Shown here piece after piece: positions 26,611 to 33,771 of a stretch of 34,796 nt of DNA. Where the stretch lies: assembly GCF_000282455.1 (NCBI RefSeq), contig NZ_AKJG01000157.1, forward strand, positions 1-34,796, read 5' to 3'. Within the stretch, counting starts at the first letter, position 1; each line of letters starts with the position of its first letter. The notes beneath the pieces are model-generated. The model saw only the letters and a list, made by a program, of their open reading frames with translations. It did not search any database and was not told the DNA's origin. Source of the stretch: Pseudomonas sp. GM74 (lineage in GTDB: Bacteria > Pseudomonadota > Gammaproteobacteria > Pseudomonadales > Pseudomonadaceae). The position numbers and the translations under genes are program-made.

Positions 26611-26685
26611 GCTGCAAGCGCCAAGCTTCAAGCCACAAGCTGAAGCGGTCCTCTTGCAGCTTGTAGCTTGCCGCTCAAAGCTGCT
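26611..26685. repeat. Imperfect inverted repeat of a second family (GCTTGCAGCTTG type)
   Basis: GCTGCAAGCGCCAAGCTTCA on the left and CTTGCAGCTTGTAGCTTGCC on the right are imperfect complements and fill most of the 97-bp liuA-liuB gap. The sequence is unlike the GTGGGAG REPs and consists of AAGCTT/GCAAGC half units. Confidence 0.7.
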
Positions 26686-26698
26686 TACGGAGTAAGCC

Positions 26699-28303
26699 AT
26701 GATTTTGCATACCCAGCTCAACCCCCGTTCAGCGGAGTTCGCCACCAACAGCGCGGCGATGCTCAAGCAAGTCGACGCGTTGCACACCCTGCTCGCCCAA
26801 GTGGCGCAAGGTGGCGGCCCGAAGGCTCAGGAACGCCACACCTCGCGGGGCAAACTGCTGCCTCGCGAGCGCATCAACCGCCTGCTCGATCCGGGTTCGC
26901 CGTTTCTGGAGATCAGCCAACTGGCGGCGTACGAGGTGTATGGCGAAGACGTCCCCGCCGCTGGCGTGATTGCCGGGATCGGCCGTGTGGAAGGTGTCGA
27001 ATGCATGATCGTCGCCAACGATGCCACCGTAAAAGGTGGCTCGTATTACCCCCTGACGGTGAAAAAACACCTGCGCGCCCAGACCATCGCCCAGCAGAAC
27101 CGCCTGCCGTGCATCTATCTGGTGGACTCGGGCGGCGCCAACCTGCCGCGCCAGGATGAAGTGTTTCCGGACCGCGAGCACTTCGGGCGGATCTTCTTCA
27201 ATCAGGCCAACATGAGCGCAATGGGCATCCCGCAGATTGCCGTGGTCATGGGTTCCTGCACCGCTGGCGGCGCCTATGTACCGGCGATGGCCGACGAAGC
27301 GATCATGGTCCGCGAACAGGCGACCATCTTCCTCGCCGGCCCTCCACTGGTGAAGGCCGCGACCGGTGAAGTGGTCAGCGCCGAAGACCTCGGCGGGGCC
27401 GATGTGCACTGCAAGATTTCCGGTGTAGCCGACCATTACGCCGAGAGCGACGAACACGCCCTGGCTCTGGCACGCCGCAGTGTCGCCAACCTCAACTGGC
27501 GCAAGCTGGGTGAGGTTCAGCAACGCGCTCCGGTCGCCCCGCTGTACGGCAGCGACGAGTTGTACGGCGTGGTCCCGGCCGACGCCAAGCAACCCTTTGA
27601 CGTGCGTGAAGTGATTGCGCGACTGGTGGATGGTTCGGTGTTCGACGAGTTCAAGGCGCTGTTCGGGACAACGCTGGTCTGCGGTTTTGCTTACCTGCAC
27701 GGGTACCCGATCGCGATCCTCGCCAACAACGGCATTCTTTTCGCTGAAGCGGCGCAGAAAGGCGCGCACTTCATTGAACTGGCGTGCCAGCGCGGCATTC
27801 CGTTGTTGTTCCTGCAAAACATCACCGGCTTCATGGTCGGCCAGAAATACGAAGCCGGCGGTATTGCCAAGCACGGCGCGAAACTGGTGACGGCGGTGGC
27901 TTGCGCCAAGGTGCCGAAGTTCACGGTGATCATCGGCGGCAGTTTCGGTGCCGGTAACTACGGCATGTGCGGTCGCGCCTACGACCCGCGCTTTTTGTGG
28001 ATGTGGCCGAATGCGCGCATTGGCGTGATGGGCGCCGAACAGGCGGCCGGCGTGCTGGTGCAGGTCAAGCGCGAACAGGCCGAACGCGGTGGCCATGGTT
28101 TCAGTGCCGAGCAGGAGGCCGAGATCAAGCAACCGATCCTCGACCAGTATGAAGAACAGGGTCACCCCTATTATTCCAGCGCGCGCCTGTGGGACGACGG
28201 TGTCATCGACCCGGCCCAGACCCGCGACGTACTGGCCCTGGCCTTGTCCGCGTCGTTGAACGCGCCAATCGAACCGAGCCGCTTCGGCGTGTTCCGGATG
28301 TGA
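26699..28303 (+). CDS. liuB: Methylcrotonyl-CoA carboxylase, carboxyltransferase (beta) subunit
   Basis: Carboxyltransferase subunit that moves the carboxyl group from biotin on LiuD to 3-methylcrotonyl-CoA, giving 3-methylglutaconyl-CoA. The 534 residues contain the two crotonase-like halves of the family. The N half has VDSGGANLPRQDEVFPD and GSCTAGGAYVPAMADE; the C half has NITGFMVGQKYEAGGIAKHG, GGSFGAGNYGMCGRAYDPRF and WMWPNARIGVMGAEQAAG. These match MccB rather than propionyl-CoA carboxylase. GGAG lies 8 bp before the ATG. It is separated from liuC by a gap holding a REP pair. Confidence 0.96.
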   Translation: MILHTQLNPRSAEFATNSAAMLKQVDALHTLLAQVAQGGGPKAQERHTSRGKLLPRERINRLLDPGSPFLEISQLAAYEVYGEDVPAAGVIAGIGRVEGVECMIVANDATVKGGSYYPLTVKKHLRAQTIAQQNRLPCIYLVDSGGANLPRQDEVFPDREHFGRIFFNQANMSAMGIPQIAVVMGSCTAGGAYVPAMADEAIMVREQATIFLAGPPLVKAATGEVVSAEDLGGADVHCKISGVADHYAESDEHALALARRSVANLNWRKLGEVQQRAPVAPLYGSDELYGVVPADAKQPFDVREVIARLVDGSVFDEFKALFGTTLVCGFAYLHGYPIAILANNGILFAEAAQKGAHFIELACQRGIPLLFLQNITGFMVGQKYEAGGIAKHGAKLVTAVACAKVPKFTVIIGGSFGAGNYGMCGRAYDPRFLWMWPNARIGVMGAEQAAGVLVQVKREQAERGGHGFSAEQEAEIKQPILDQYEEQGHPYYSSARLWDDGVIDPAQTRDVLALALSASLNAPIEPSRFGVFRM

Positions 28304-28308
28304 TTTTC

Positions 28309-28400
28309 TGTGGGAGCGGGCTTGTGTGGCGAGGGAGCTTGCTCCTGTTCGATTGCGCAGCAATCGTAAAATCGTTTCGCGAGCAAGCCCGCTCCCACAA
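28309..28400. repeat. Degenerate REP pair between liuB and liuC
   Basis: Left arm CTGTGGGAGCGGGCTTGTGT is altered after CTTG (GTGTGGCGAGGGAGCTTGC instead of CTCGCGA). The right arm, CGCGAGCAAGCCCGCTCCC, is canonical. It lies inside the liuABCD operon. Confidence 0.8.
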
Positions 28401-28420
28401 GGACCGTGGAGACGGACACT

Positions 28421-29236
28421 ATGAGCGACTTCAACACCCTCGAACTGCTGAGCGATCCAAGGGGTTTTGCGACTCTCTGGCTCAGCCGCGAAGAAAAGAA
28501 CAACGCGTTCAACGCACAGATGATCCGCGAGCTGATCCTTGCCCTCGATAAAGTCGCGAGCGATGCCAGCCTGCGGTTTCTGATCGTGCGCGGTCGCGGC
28601 AAGCATTTCAGTGCCGGCGCCGATCTGGCCTGGATGCAGCAATCGGCCGAGCTCGATTACGCCACCAACCTCGATGACGCCCGGGAACTGGCGGAGTTGA
28701 TGTACAACCTGGCCAAACTGAAAATTCCGACCCTGGCGGTGGTGCAAGGCGCAGCCTTTGGTGGCGCATTGGGCCTGATCAGTTGCTGCGACATGGCCAT
28801 CGGCGCCGATGATGCGCAGTTCTGCCTGTCCGAAGTGCGCATCGGCCTGGCCCCGGCCGTGATCAGCCCGTTCGTGGTGCAAGCCATCGGCGAGCGTGCG
28901 ACCCGTCGCTATGCCTTGACCGCTGAGCGCTTCGGCGGGCAACGGGCACGGGAAATCGGTTTGTTGTCGGAGAGCTATGCAAGTGCCGAGCTGGAACAGA
29001 AAGTCGAGCAATGGATCGACAATCTGCTGCTTAACAGTCCGGCCGCGATGCGCGCCAGCAAGGACCTGTTGCGCGAAGTCGGCGACGGCTCACTGACCCC
29101 GGCATTGCGCCGCTACACCGAAAACGCCATCGCCCGCATCCGCGTCAGCCCCGAAGGCCAGGAAGGCCTGCGCGCCTTTCTGCAAAAGCGTCCGCCGAGC
29201 TGGCAAGCCGAAACCACCACCAAGGAGCCCCGTTGA
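28421..29236 (+). CDS. liuC: Methylglutaconyl-CoA hydratase (enoyl-CoA hydratase family)
   Basis: Crotonase-fold enzyme expected to hydrate 3-methylglutaconyl-CoA to HMG-CoA. From the ATG at 28421, which has GGAG about 9 bp upstream, the protein has 271 residues; an in-frame ATG 15 bp earlier is less well placed. Motifs are the oxyanion-hole segments KHFSAGADLAWM and QGAAFGGALGLISCCDMA, and the catalytic region FCLSEVRIGLAPAVISPFV. Its stop codon overlaps the liuD start (TGATG), so the two are coupled. Function is assigned from position between both MCC subunits as well as fold. Confidence 0.94.
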   Translation: MSDFNTLELLSDPRGFATLWLSREEKNNAFNAQMIRELILALDKVASDASLRFLIVRGRGKHFSAGADLAWMQQSAELDYATNLDDARELAELMYNLAKLKIPTLAVVQGAAFGGALGLISCCDMAIGADDAQFCLSEVRIGLAPAVISPFVVQAIGERATRRYALTAERFGGQRAREIGLLSESYASAELEQKVEQWIDNLLLNSPAAMRASKDLLREVGDGSLTPALRRYTENAIARIRVSPEGQEGLRAFLQKRPPSWQAETTTKEPR

Positions 29237-31191
29237 TGAGCGCACCTGTCCTCACCACCCTGCTGGTGGCCAACCGTGGCGAAATCGCTTGCCGGGTGAT
29301 GCGTACCGCCAAGGCCCTGGGCCTGACCACCGTGGCCGTGCACAGCGCCACCGACCGAGACGCCCGGCACAGCCGCGAAGCCGACATTCGGGTTGATCTC
29401 GGTGGCAGCAAAGCCGCCGACAGCTATCTGCAGATCGACAAACTGATCGCCGCCGCCAAAGCCAGCGGCGCCCAGGCGATTCACCCCGGCTACGGCTTTC
29501 TGTCGGAGAACGCCGGGTTCGCCCGCGCCATCGAAAACGCCGGCCTGATCTTCCTCGGTCCGCCCGCCTCGGCCATCGACGCCATGGGCAGCAAGTCCGC
29601 CGCCAAAGCCTTGATGGAGACCGCTGGCGTGCCGCTGGTGCCCGGTTATCACGGCGAAGCCCAGGACCTGGAAACCTTCCGCGCCGCCTGCGAACGCATC
29701 GGCTACCCGGTGCTGCTCAAGGCCACGGCCGGGGGCGGCGGCAAAGGCATGAAAGTGGTCGAGGACGTCAGCCAACTGGCCGAAGCCCTGGCCTCGGCCC
29801 AGCGTGAGGCGCAATCGTCGTTCGGCGACTCGCGGATGCTGGTGGAGAAATACCTGCTCAAGCCACGTCACGTGGAAATCCAGGTGTTCGCCGACCAGCA
29901 CGGCAACTGCCTGTACCTCAACGAACGTGACTGCTCGATTCAGCGCCGTCACCAGAAAGTCGTCGAAGAAGCGCCGGCACCTGGCCTGAGCCCGGAGCTG
30001 CGGCGTGCCATGGGTGAGGCCGCCGTGCGTTCGGCGCAGGCCATCGGTTATGTCGGTGCCGGCACCGTGGAGTTTCTGCTGGATGCGCGGGGCGAGTTCT
30101 TCTTCATGGAGATGAACACCCGCCTGCAAGTCGAACACCCGGTCACCGAAGCCATCACCGGCCTTGACCTGGTGGCCTGGCAGATTCGCGTGGCCCGCGG
30201 CGAAGCATTGCCGATGACTCAGGACCAGGTGCCGCTGGTGGGTCATGCAATCGAAGTGCGTCTGTATGCCGAAGACCCGGGCAACGACTTCCTGCCGGCG
30301 ACCGGTCGTCTGGAGTTGTATCGCGAATCCGCCCAAGGGCCAGGGCGTCGAGTGGACAGCGGCGTTGAAGAAGGCGACGAGATCTCGCCGTTCTACGACC
30401 CGATGCTCGGCAAGTTGATTGCCTGGGGCGAAGACCGTGAACAGGCGCGCTTGCGCCTGCTGAGCATGCTCGACGAATTTGCCATCGGCGGGTTGAAGAC
30501 CAACATCAATTTCCTGCGACGCATCATTGGCCACCCGGCATTTGCCGCTGCCGAACTCGATACCGGCTTCATTCCGCGCTATCAGGAACAGTTGCTGCCG
30601 ACGCCAGCGCAACTCAGCGACGATTTCTGGCAAGCCGCCGCCCAGGCGATTGCCCAGAGCCAGCCACATGCAACCCGCGCCGATGACCCGAGTTCACCGT
30701 GGGCGGCGCGTAATGGCCTGCGTGCCGGTTTGCCGAGAGAAATCACCCTTCACTTGAGCTGTGAAGGCCAGGACCGGGCGCTGACCCTGGGCGACATCAA
30801 TGCCCACAGCGCTCGGCTCAATGGCGAGCAACTGCTGACCGAGCAGGCCGGTGTGCGCCGTCAACACCGCGCAATACGCCGTGGCGATTACGTGTATTTG
30901 CAGTGGGATGGCGAGTTGCACCGCATCGAGTCTTACGACCCGATAAGCGCCGTCGAGGCCAGCCACAGCCATCAGGGCGGACTGACCGCCCCCATGAACG
31001 GCAGCATCGTCCGCGTGCTGGTGGAGGCCGGGCAATCGGTCGAAGCCGGAGCGCAATTGGTGGTGCTGGAAGCGATGAAGATGGAGCACAGCATTCGCGC
31101 GCCCCATGCCGGGGTGATCAAGGCGCTGTATTGCCAGGAAGGCGAGATGGTCAGCGAAGGCAGTGCGCTGGTCGAACTGGAAGAAGCGTGA
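29236..31191 (+). CDS. liuD: Methylcrotonyl-CoA carboxylase, biotin-containing (alpha) subunit
   Basis: Biotin carboxylase plus biotin carrier subunit of MCC. From the ATG at 29236 (AAGGAG just upstream, overlapping the liuC stop) it has 651 residues. Order: N-terminal biotin carboxylase domain (VANRGEIACRVMRTAKALGL), ATP-grasp with the glycine-rich loop KATAGGGGKGMKVV, HVEIQVFAD, active-site segment FFMEMNTRLQVEHPVTEAIT, biotin carboxylase C-terminal domain, a linker (about 460-570), and a biotinyl domain with LEAMKMEHS; the biotinylated lysine is near residue 615. Length and domain order match MccA. It ends the operon before a strong hairpin. Confidence 0.96.
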   Translation: MSAPVLTTLLVANRGEIACRVMRTAKALGLTTVAVHSATDRDARHSREADIRVDLGGSKAADSYLQIDKLIAAAKASGAQAIHPGYGFLSENAGFARAIENAGLIFLGPPASAIDAMGSKSAAKALMETAGVPLVPGYHGEAQDLETFRAACERIGYPVLLKATAGGGGKGMKVVEDVSQLAEALASAQREAQSSFGDSRMLVEKYLLKPRHVEIQVFADQHGNCLYLNERDCSIQRRHQKVVEEAPAPGLSPELRRAMGEAAVRSAQAIGYVGAGTVEFLLDARGEFFFMEMNTRLQVEHPVTEAITGLDLVAWQIRVARGEALPMTQDQVPLVGHAIEVRLYAEDPGNDFLPATGRLELYRESAQGPGRRVDSGVEEGDEISPFYDPMLGKLIAWGEDREQARLRLLSMLDEFAIGGLKTNINFLRRIIGHPAFAAAELDTGFIPRYQEQLLPTPAQLSDDFWQAAAQAIAQSQPHATRADDPSSPWAARNGLRAGLPREITLHLSCEGQDRALTLGDINAHSARLNGEQLLTEQAGVRRQHRAIRRGDYVYLQWDGELHRIESYDPISAVEASHSHQGGLTAPMNGSIVRVLVEAGQSVEAGAQLVVLEAMKMEHSIRAPHAGVIKALYCQEGEMVSEGSALVELEEA

Positions 31192-31196
31192 AATGA

Positions 31197-31228
31197 AGAT
31201 CGGTCCTGCGCATCGCGAGGACCGATCT
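31197..31228. terminator. Bidirectional hairpin between liuD and the S24 repressor gene
   Basis: AGATCGGTCCT and AGGACCGATCT form a perfect 11-bp stem with a 10-nt loop, only 6 bp after the liuD stop and 3 bp from the repressor stop. There is no long T tract on either side. Its position between convergent genes suggests it ends both transcripts. Confidence 0.7.
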
Positions 31229-31230
31229 GA

Positions 31231-31878
31231 TCAAAACCTGGCTGTTGCCTGAACCACTACACCGATGATTCGACACTCTTCGGTGTACAAGGCTTTCGGA
31301 TACGTCGGATTGAGCGGGACCAGGTAACGCTGCCCGCCCTCTTCGATGAGCTTGCGGAACGTGGCTTCGGCGCTGTCCGGCCACTGGGCAATGACCAGTT
31401 TGCCAGGCTCGGCGTCTACCGCAGGGTCCACCAGAATCAGCATGCCTTCCGGGATGCTCATGCCATTGGGTGCGGTCATCGCATCGCCTGCCACTCTCAA
31501 CCAGAATGCCGGCCCCCGGGCGTGGTAATCGGACAGTTCAAAGTGCCCTTTTCCGTACGCCGGGACCTCGCCGTCGCGCACTTCGACAGGTTCGCGCCAA
31601 TCACTGACCGGATAGCGGAAGTACGGGTTGTACTTCTGTGTCAGGGGAATTTCGTCGTCCGTTGACGCCTGCGGTTCCCGGATCACCAGCGCCACTTCGA
31701 GAAACTCAAGGCCCAGTGCCCGCAGCACACGGTTCATGTCTTCGATGCCGGGTTCACGACGTTTGTTGAGCCAGTGACCAATGCCGCCCTGGGACATCCC
31801 GAGGCGCTCGGCGAGTATCTCTTGAGTGATTTTGAGTTCACTCATCTTGGCCTTGACCAATTCAATCCATTTATCCAT
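31231..31878 (-). CDS. XRE-type HTH / S24 LexA-CI-like repressor lacking the catalytic serine
   Basis: From the ATG at 31878 the protein is 215 residues. A helix-turn-helix (about 17-38: ITQEILAERLGMSQGGIGHW) is joined to an S24 domain closely resembling lambda CI and Pseudomonas PrtR (AFWLRVAGDAMTAP, then IPEGMLILVDPAVDAEPGK, then ATFRKLIEEGGQRYLVPLNP). In CI the nucleophile is the Ser of NSMTAP; here it is Ala133 (GCG codon). The general-base lysine is retained (Lys176 in FRKL). The usual cleavage segment YPV..W.(A)AG is YPVSDWREPVEV, with no Ala-Gly. It may bind DNA but probably does not self-cleave after RecA activation. An upstream TTG start at 31920 is rejected because the likely -10 box lies directly beside it. 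Confidence 0.88.
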   Translation of the reverse strand: MDKWIELVKAKMSELKITQEILAERLGMSQGGIGHWLNKRREPGIEDMNRVLRALGLEFLEVALVIREPQASTDDEIPLTQKYNPYFRYPVSDWREPVEVRDGEVPAYGKGHFELSDYHARGPAFWLRVAGDAMTAPNGMSIPEGMLILVDPAVDAEPGKLVIAQWPDSAEATFRKLIEEGGQRYLVPLNPTYPKALYTEECRIIGVVVQATARF

Positions 31879-31920
31879 GTGCGGCACGATACGTGGACGA
31901 CTCCGGCCATCAAAACACAA

Positions 31921-31962
31921 ATTGTAGTATTTAAATTATCGTCACAAATACAGTTCGTATTA
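31921..31962. promoter_or_regulatory. Repressor promoter with GTATTT/AAATAC half-sites
   Basis: For the minus-strand repressor gene TACAAT (complement of 31921-31926) is a good -10, with a weak -35 near 31942-31949. Exact inverted half-sites GTATTT (31927-31932) and AAATAC (31946-31951) fill the spacer. A third half-site, GTATTA, follows at 31957-31962 and makes AATAC-N5-GTATT with the second. The region is strikingly AT-rich and divergent toward the small hypothetical gene, so the repressor may control both. Confidence 0.5.
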
Positions 31963-32007
31963 TTATCGATTCACGGATCTGAATCTACCACGGAGCTTGC
32001 CATCGCC

Positions 32008-32349
32008 ATGAACCCACCAGCCAATGACCGCCCGGACATGCAAATCGACAGCACCTTCACCTCGCCCCTGGACTCTGCGGCGGCACAACGCGCGCTGGAC
32101 TATTACTTGAAACCGGCTATTTCGGAGGAAGTGTCCGAGCCGCGTTTTTTTGATGTGAACCGCAATATCAGCGGCGAAGAGGCGCTGGTTCATGCCCTGG
32201 ACCTGTTGCGCTGTGCTGCCGCCACCGCGCACGAGTCAGCCAGTCACCTGCAAGGCGCAAGCCGCGACCTGGCGTTTTCGACGGTGCACATGATCGACAT
32301 GGCCAAGGCGATGGTCGACCGATCGCTGGAGAAATATGAAAACGGTTGA
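32008..32349 (+). CDS. Small hypothetical protein (DUF3077/DUF6124-like)
   Basis: A 113-residue soluble protein from the ATG at 32008, with ACGGAG about 12 bp upstream. It resembles small pseudomonad proteins I associate with DUF3077/DUF6124: ALDYYLKP near residue 30, FFDVNRNISGEEALVHALDL in the middle, and a C-terminal helical stretch ending MAKAMVDRSLEK. No signal peptide, membrane segment or enzyme motif is visible. Function is unknown. It is divergent from the S24-like repressor gene and lies upstream of the PrrF-type RNA. A longer in-frame extension to 31774 runs through the repressor gene and is rejected. Confidence 0.8.
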   Translation: MNPPANDRPDMQIDSTFTSPLDSAAAQRALDYYLKPAISEEVSEPRFFDVNRNISGEEALVHALDLLRCAAATAHESASHLQGASRDLAFSTVHMIDMAKAMVDRSLEKYENG

Positions 32350-32370
32350 GGTGAGAAGGCAAATCGAGAG

Positions 32371-32392
32371 GACAGGAAAGAGTTTTTCTGTC
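32371..32392 (+). terminator. Possible weak terminator of the small hypothetical gene
   Basis: GACAG and CTGTC flank AAA/TTT pairs around GAG, giving a short interrupted stem just before the PrrF-type promoter. Weak evidence. Confidence 0.3.
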
Positions 32393-32408
32393 GAGCAGGT
32401 AAAAATGT

Positions 32409-32440
32409 TTGACTTGCAAACGAGAATGATTATTATTGCA
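32409..32440 (+). promoter_or_regulatory. PrrF-type promoter with overlapping Fur box
   Basis: TTGACT (32409-32414) and TATTAT (32431-32436), each 5 of 6 to consensus, are 16 bp apart. GAGAATGATTATTATTGCA (32422-32440) matches the 19-bp Fur consensus at 13 of 19 positions and covers the -10 box. Iron-loaded Fur should therefore block transcription, making the RNA iron-starvation induced. Confidence 0.88.
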
Positions 32441-32442
32441 CC

Positions 32443-32555
32443 AGCTGGTCGCGAGATCAGTCGATGGACCAGGTGACCTTAGGTCGGTCTCCTGGACTAT
32501 CTCCTCATCAGGCTAATCACGGTTTTTGACCCGGCTTTTTGCCGGGTCTTTTTTT
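32443..32555 (+). ncRNA. prrF: PrrF-type iron-responsive small RNA
   Basis: About 113-nt RNA from the promoter at 32409-32436 to an intrinsic terminator. It contains a 5' segment CTGGTCGCGAGATCAG like known PrrF RNAs and the conserved core GACTATCTCCTCATCAGGC (32495-32513) followed by TAATCACGG. This core pairs with mRNAs of iron-containing proteins in Pseudomonas, the RyhB-like iron-sparing response, with Hfq. Length is close to the 116 nt of P. aeruginosa PrrF1. Only one copy is seen here, unlike the tandem pair of P. aeruginosa. Which of prrF1 or prrF2 it corresponds to cannot be told. Confidence 0.93.
32528..32555 (+). terminator. Intrinsic terminator of the PrrF-type RNA
   Basis: GACCCGGC and GCCGGGTC form a perfect 8-bp stem with a 5-T loop, followed by seven Ts. 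Confidence 0.95.
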
Positions 32556-32770
32556 GTCCGCAGCATCCCGTATTTTTCCGAAAGACATAAGTTGTACGGC
32601 GCTTACTACTTGGTATCTTTGCGCAGCGTCCTCCCTTATGGCCATTCAGTAACTCAATGATTTCATTGGGAAATACTGTGGTTGGACAAGCCATCCCGAT
32701 GCGTCCTGACCCGCAATATCTGCCCGGGCGAAGGCGAGCCCTGCATCCCGGGCCCGCGGTTCAGCATGGC
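32556..32770. other. Gap between the PrrF-type RNA and methyltransferase gene
   Basis: No supported gene. The only structure seen is an inverted repeat GCCCGGG (32722-32728) / CCCGGGC (32747-32753) with an 18-nt loop just beyond the methyltransferase stop codon. It could form a hairpin terminating that minus-strand gene but lacks a T tract. Confidence 0.4.
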
Positions 32771-33373
32771 TCAGCCAGGGAAATGCTGGTTGGCGATCGC
32801 CACCACTTCCTGCTCGGAGATCGGCGCAAGTGCCGCCACCGCCCAAAGGTCATAGGCCGGATGGGCACGCTGGATCGGCAGCACCATGTCGAAGCCGGCC
32901 GCTTGCAGGGAGCCGGTCAGGACCTTCTTGGTGAAACCGCAACGGTGCGCCATGAACACGTTGCCGTTGGCCATGGCCGGGCGATGGCCGTAGAGGATGT
33001 CGATGGGCGCGATCGGGCCGGCCGGTGAAAGGTAGGCCTCGTCGGTCAGCTTGTCTTCGGCCACCAGGGCGCACACCGATTGCAGGTCCGGGCAAGTGAT
33101 GATCACGAAGCCGCCAGGCTTGAGGACGCGCTTGAACTCCGCCAGGGCTACCGGCACTTCATGGGGATAGAGATGCTCGATGTTGTGGCTGGAGAACAGC
33201 GCATCCACCGAAGCGTCCTTGACCTGGGACATGTCGGTCATGGTGCCGACGATGTCCGGGTTGACGCTCTCATCGATATCGAAGCGCAGCTCCTGCCACT
33301 GCTCCGAGGCGAAGCCCTTGGTCGTGCTGTTCTTGCTCTTTGGACCGCAACCTACATGGAGGAAGGTTTTCAC
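32771..33373 (-). CDS. Class I SAM-dependent methyltransferase
   Basis: A 200-residue protein with a Rossmann-like methyltransferase fold. Motif I is HVGCGPKSK (residues 6-14), the post-I acidic end is RFDIDE, an SSHNIEHLYPHEV segment is the motif III/IV equivalent, and FKRVLKPGGFVIITCPD is the typical motif V of the Methyltransf_11 group. Translation starts at GTG (33373). The ribosome-binding site is weak. The substrate is unknown. It lies divergently upstream of the octapeptide-repeat gene, about 400 bp away, which raises but does not prove a role in modifying that protein or a surface glycan. Confidence 0.88.
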   Translation of the reverse strand: MKTFLHVGCGPKSKNSTTKGFASEQWQELRFDIDESVNPDIVGTMTDMSQVKDASVDALFSSHNIEHLYPHEVPVALAEFKRVLKPGGFVIITCPDLQSVCALVAEDKLTDEAYLSPAGPIAPIDILYGHRPAMANGNVFMAHRCGFTKKVLTGSLQAAGFDMVLPIQRAHPAYDLWAVAALAPISEQEVVAIANQHFPG

Positions 33374-33771
33374 AATCAGTTACTCGATCAAGGCCCTTGC
33401 CGGATGGCAAAAGGGGAAATGGGGGCATGTTCCACTGGCCAATGCCTGCCAACGGACGCCCGCGCACACTAGGGGAAGTGCTGGGCAAGGGTCAAGGTCA
33501 TGGCAGCACAACGGCGTACCGATTGGTCAGCTCGCAAAGAATGGCGGAAACCCAAGATAGTGGCTATATGATATCCACCCATTACTATTCGAGCCTATAA
33601 AACGAAGAATTTTTATAACTAAAAGTTTAAAAAAGGCAAAAAGCCATCAAAAAGATTCTTAATGTTTTCACCGAATGTGTCGCTAATGACACGAGGGCTA
33701 CCAAATTTCCGCCCAAGGCTACGGCGACAACGCTGGCAGCGCCGTAAATGACCCCTATACAGGATGCGTCC
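33374..33771. other. Divergent 398-bp spacer before the repeat-protein gene
   Basis: No supported gene. From about 33540 to 33680 the sequence becomes sharply AT-rich (TATAAAACG, ATTTTTATAAC, GTTTAAAAAAGG), plausibly the promoter and upstream region of the repeat gene. I could not place one convincing -35/-10 pair. Two dyads occur: GTGTC-N6-GACAC (33677-33692) and TACGGCG-N13-CGCCGTA (33720-33746), the latter 14 bp before the ribosome-binding site. Confidence 0.5.

Noticed and set aside
26729..29011. 760-codon open frame on the minus strand opposite liuB and liuC
   Set aside because: Shadow of high-GC codon usage in the real genes; no recognisable domains, and it crosses a REP pair and two gene boundaries.
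29113..30669. 518-codon minus-strand frame opposite liuD
   Set aside because: Overlaps well-supported MCC alpha-subunit coding sequence and shows no motifs.
33662..33751. 29-codon Arg-rich frame just before the repeat gene
   Set aside because: No ribosome-binding site and no recognisable features; most likely chance.
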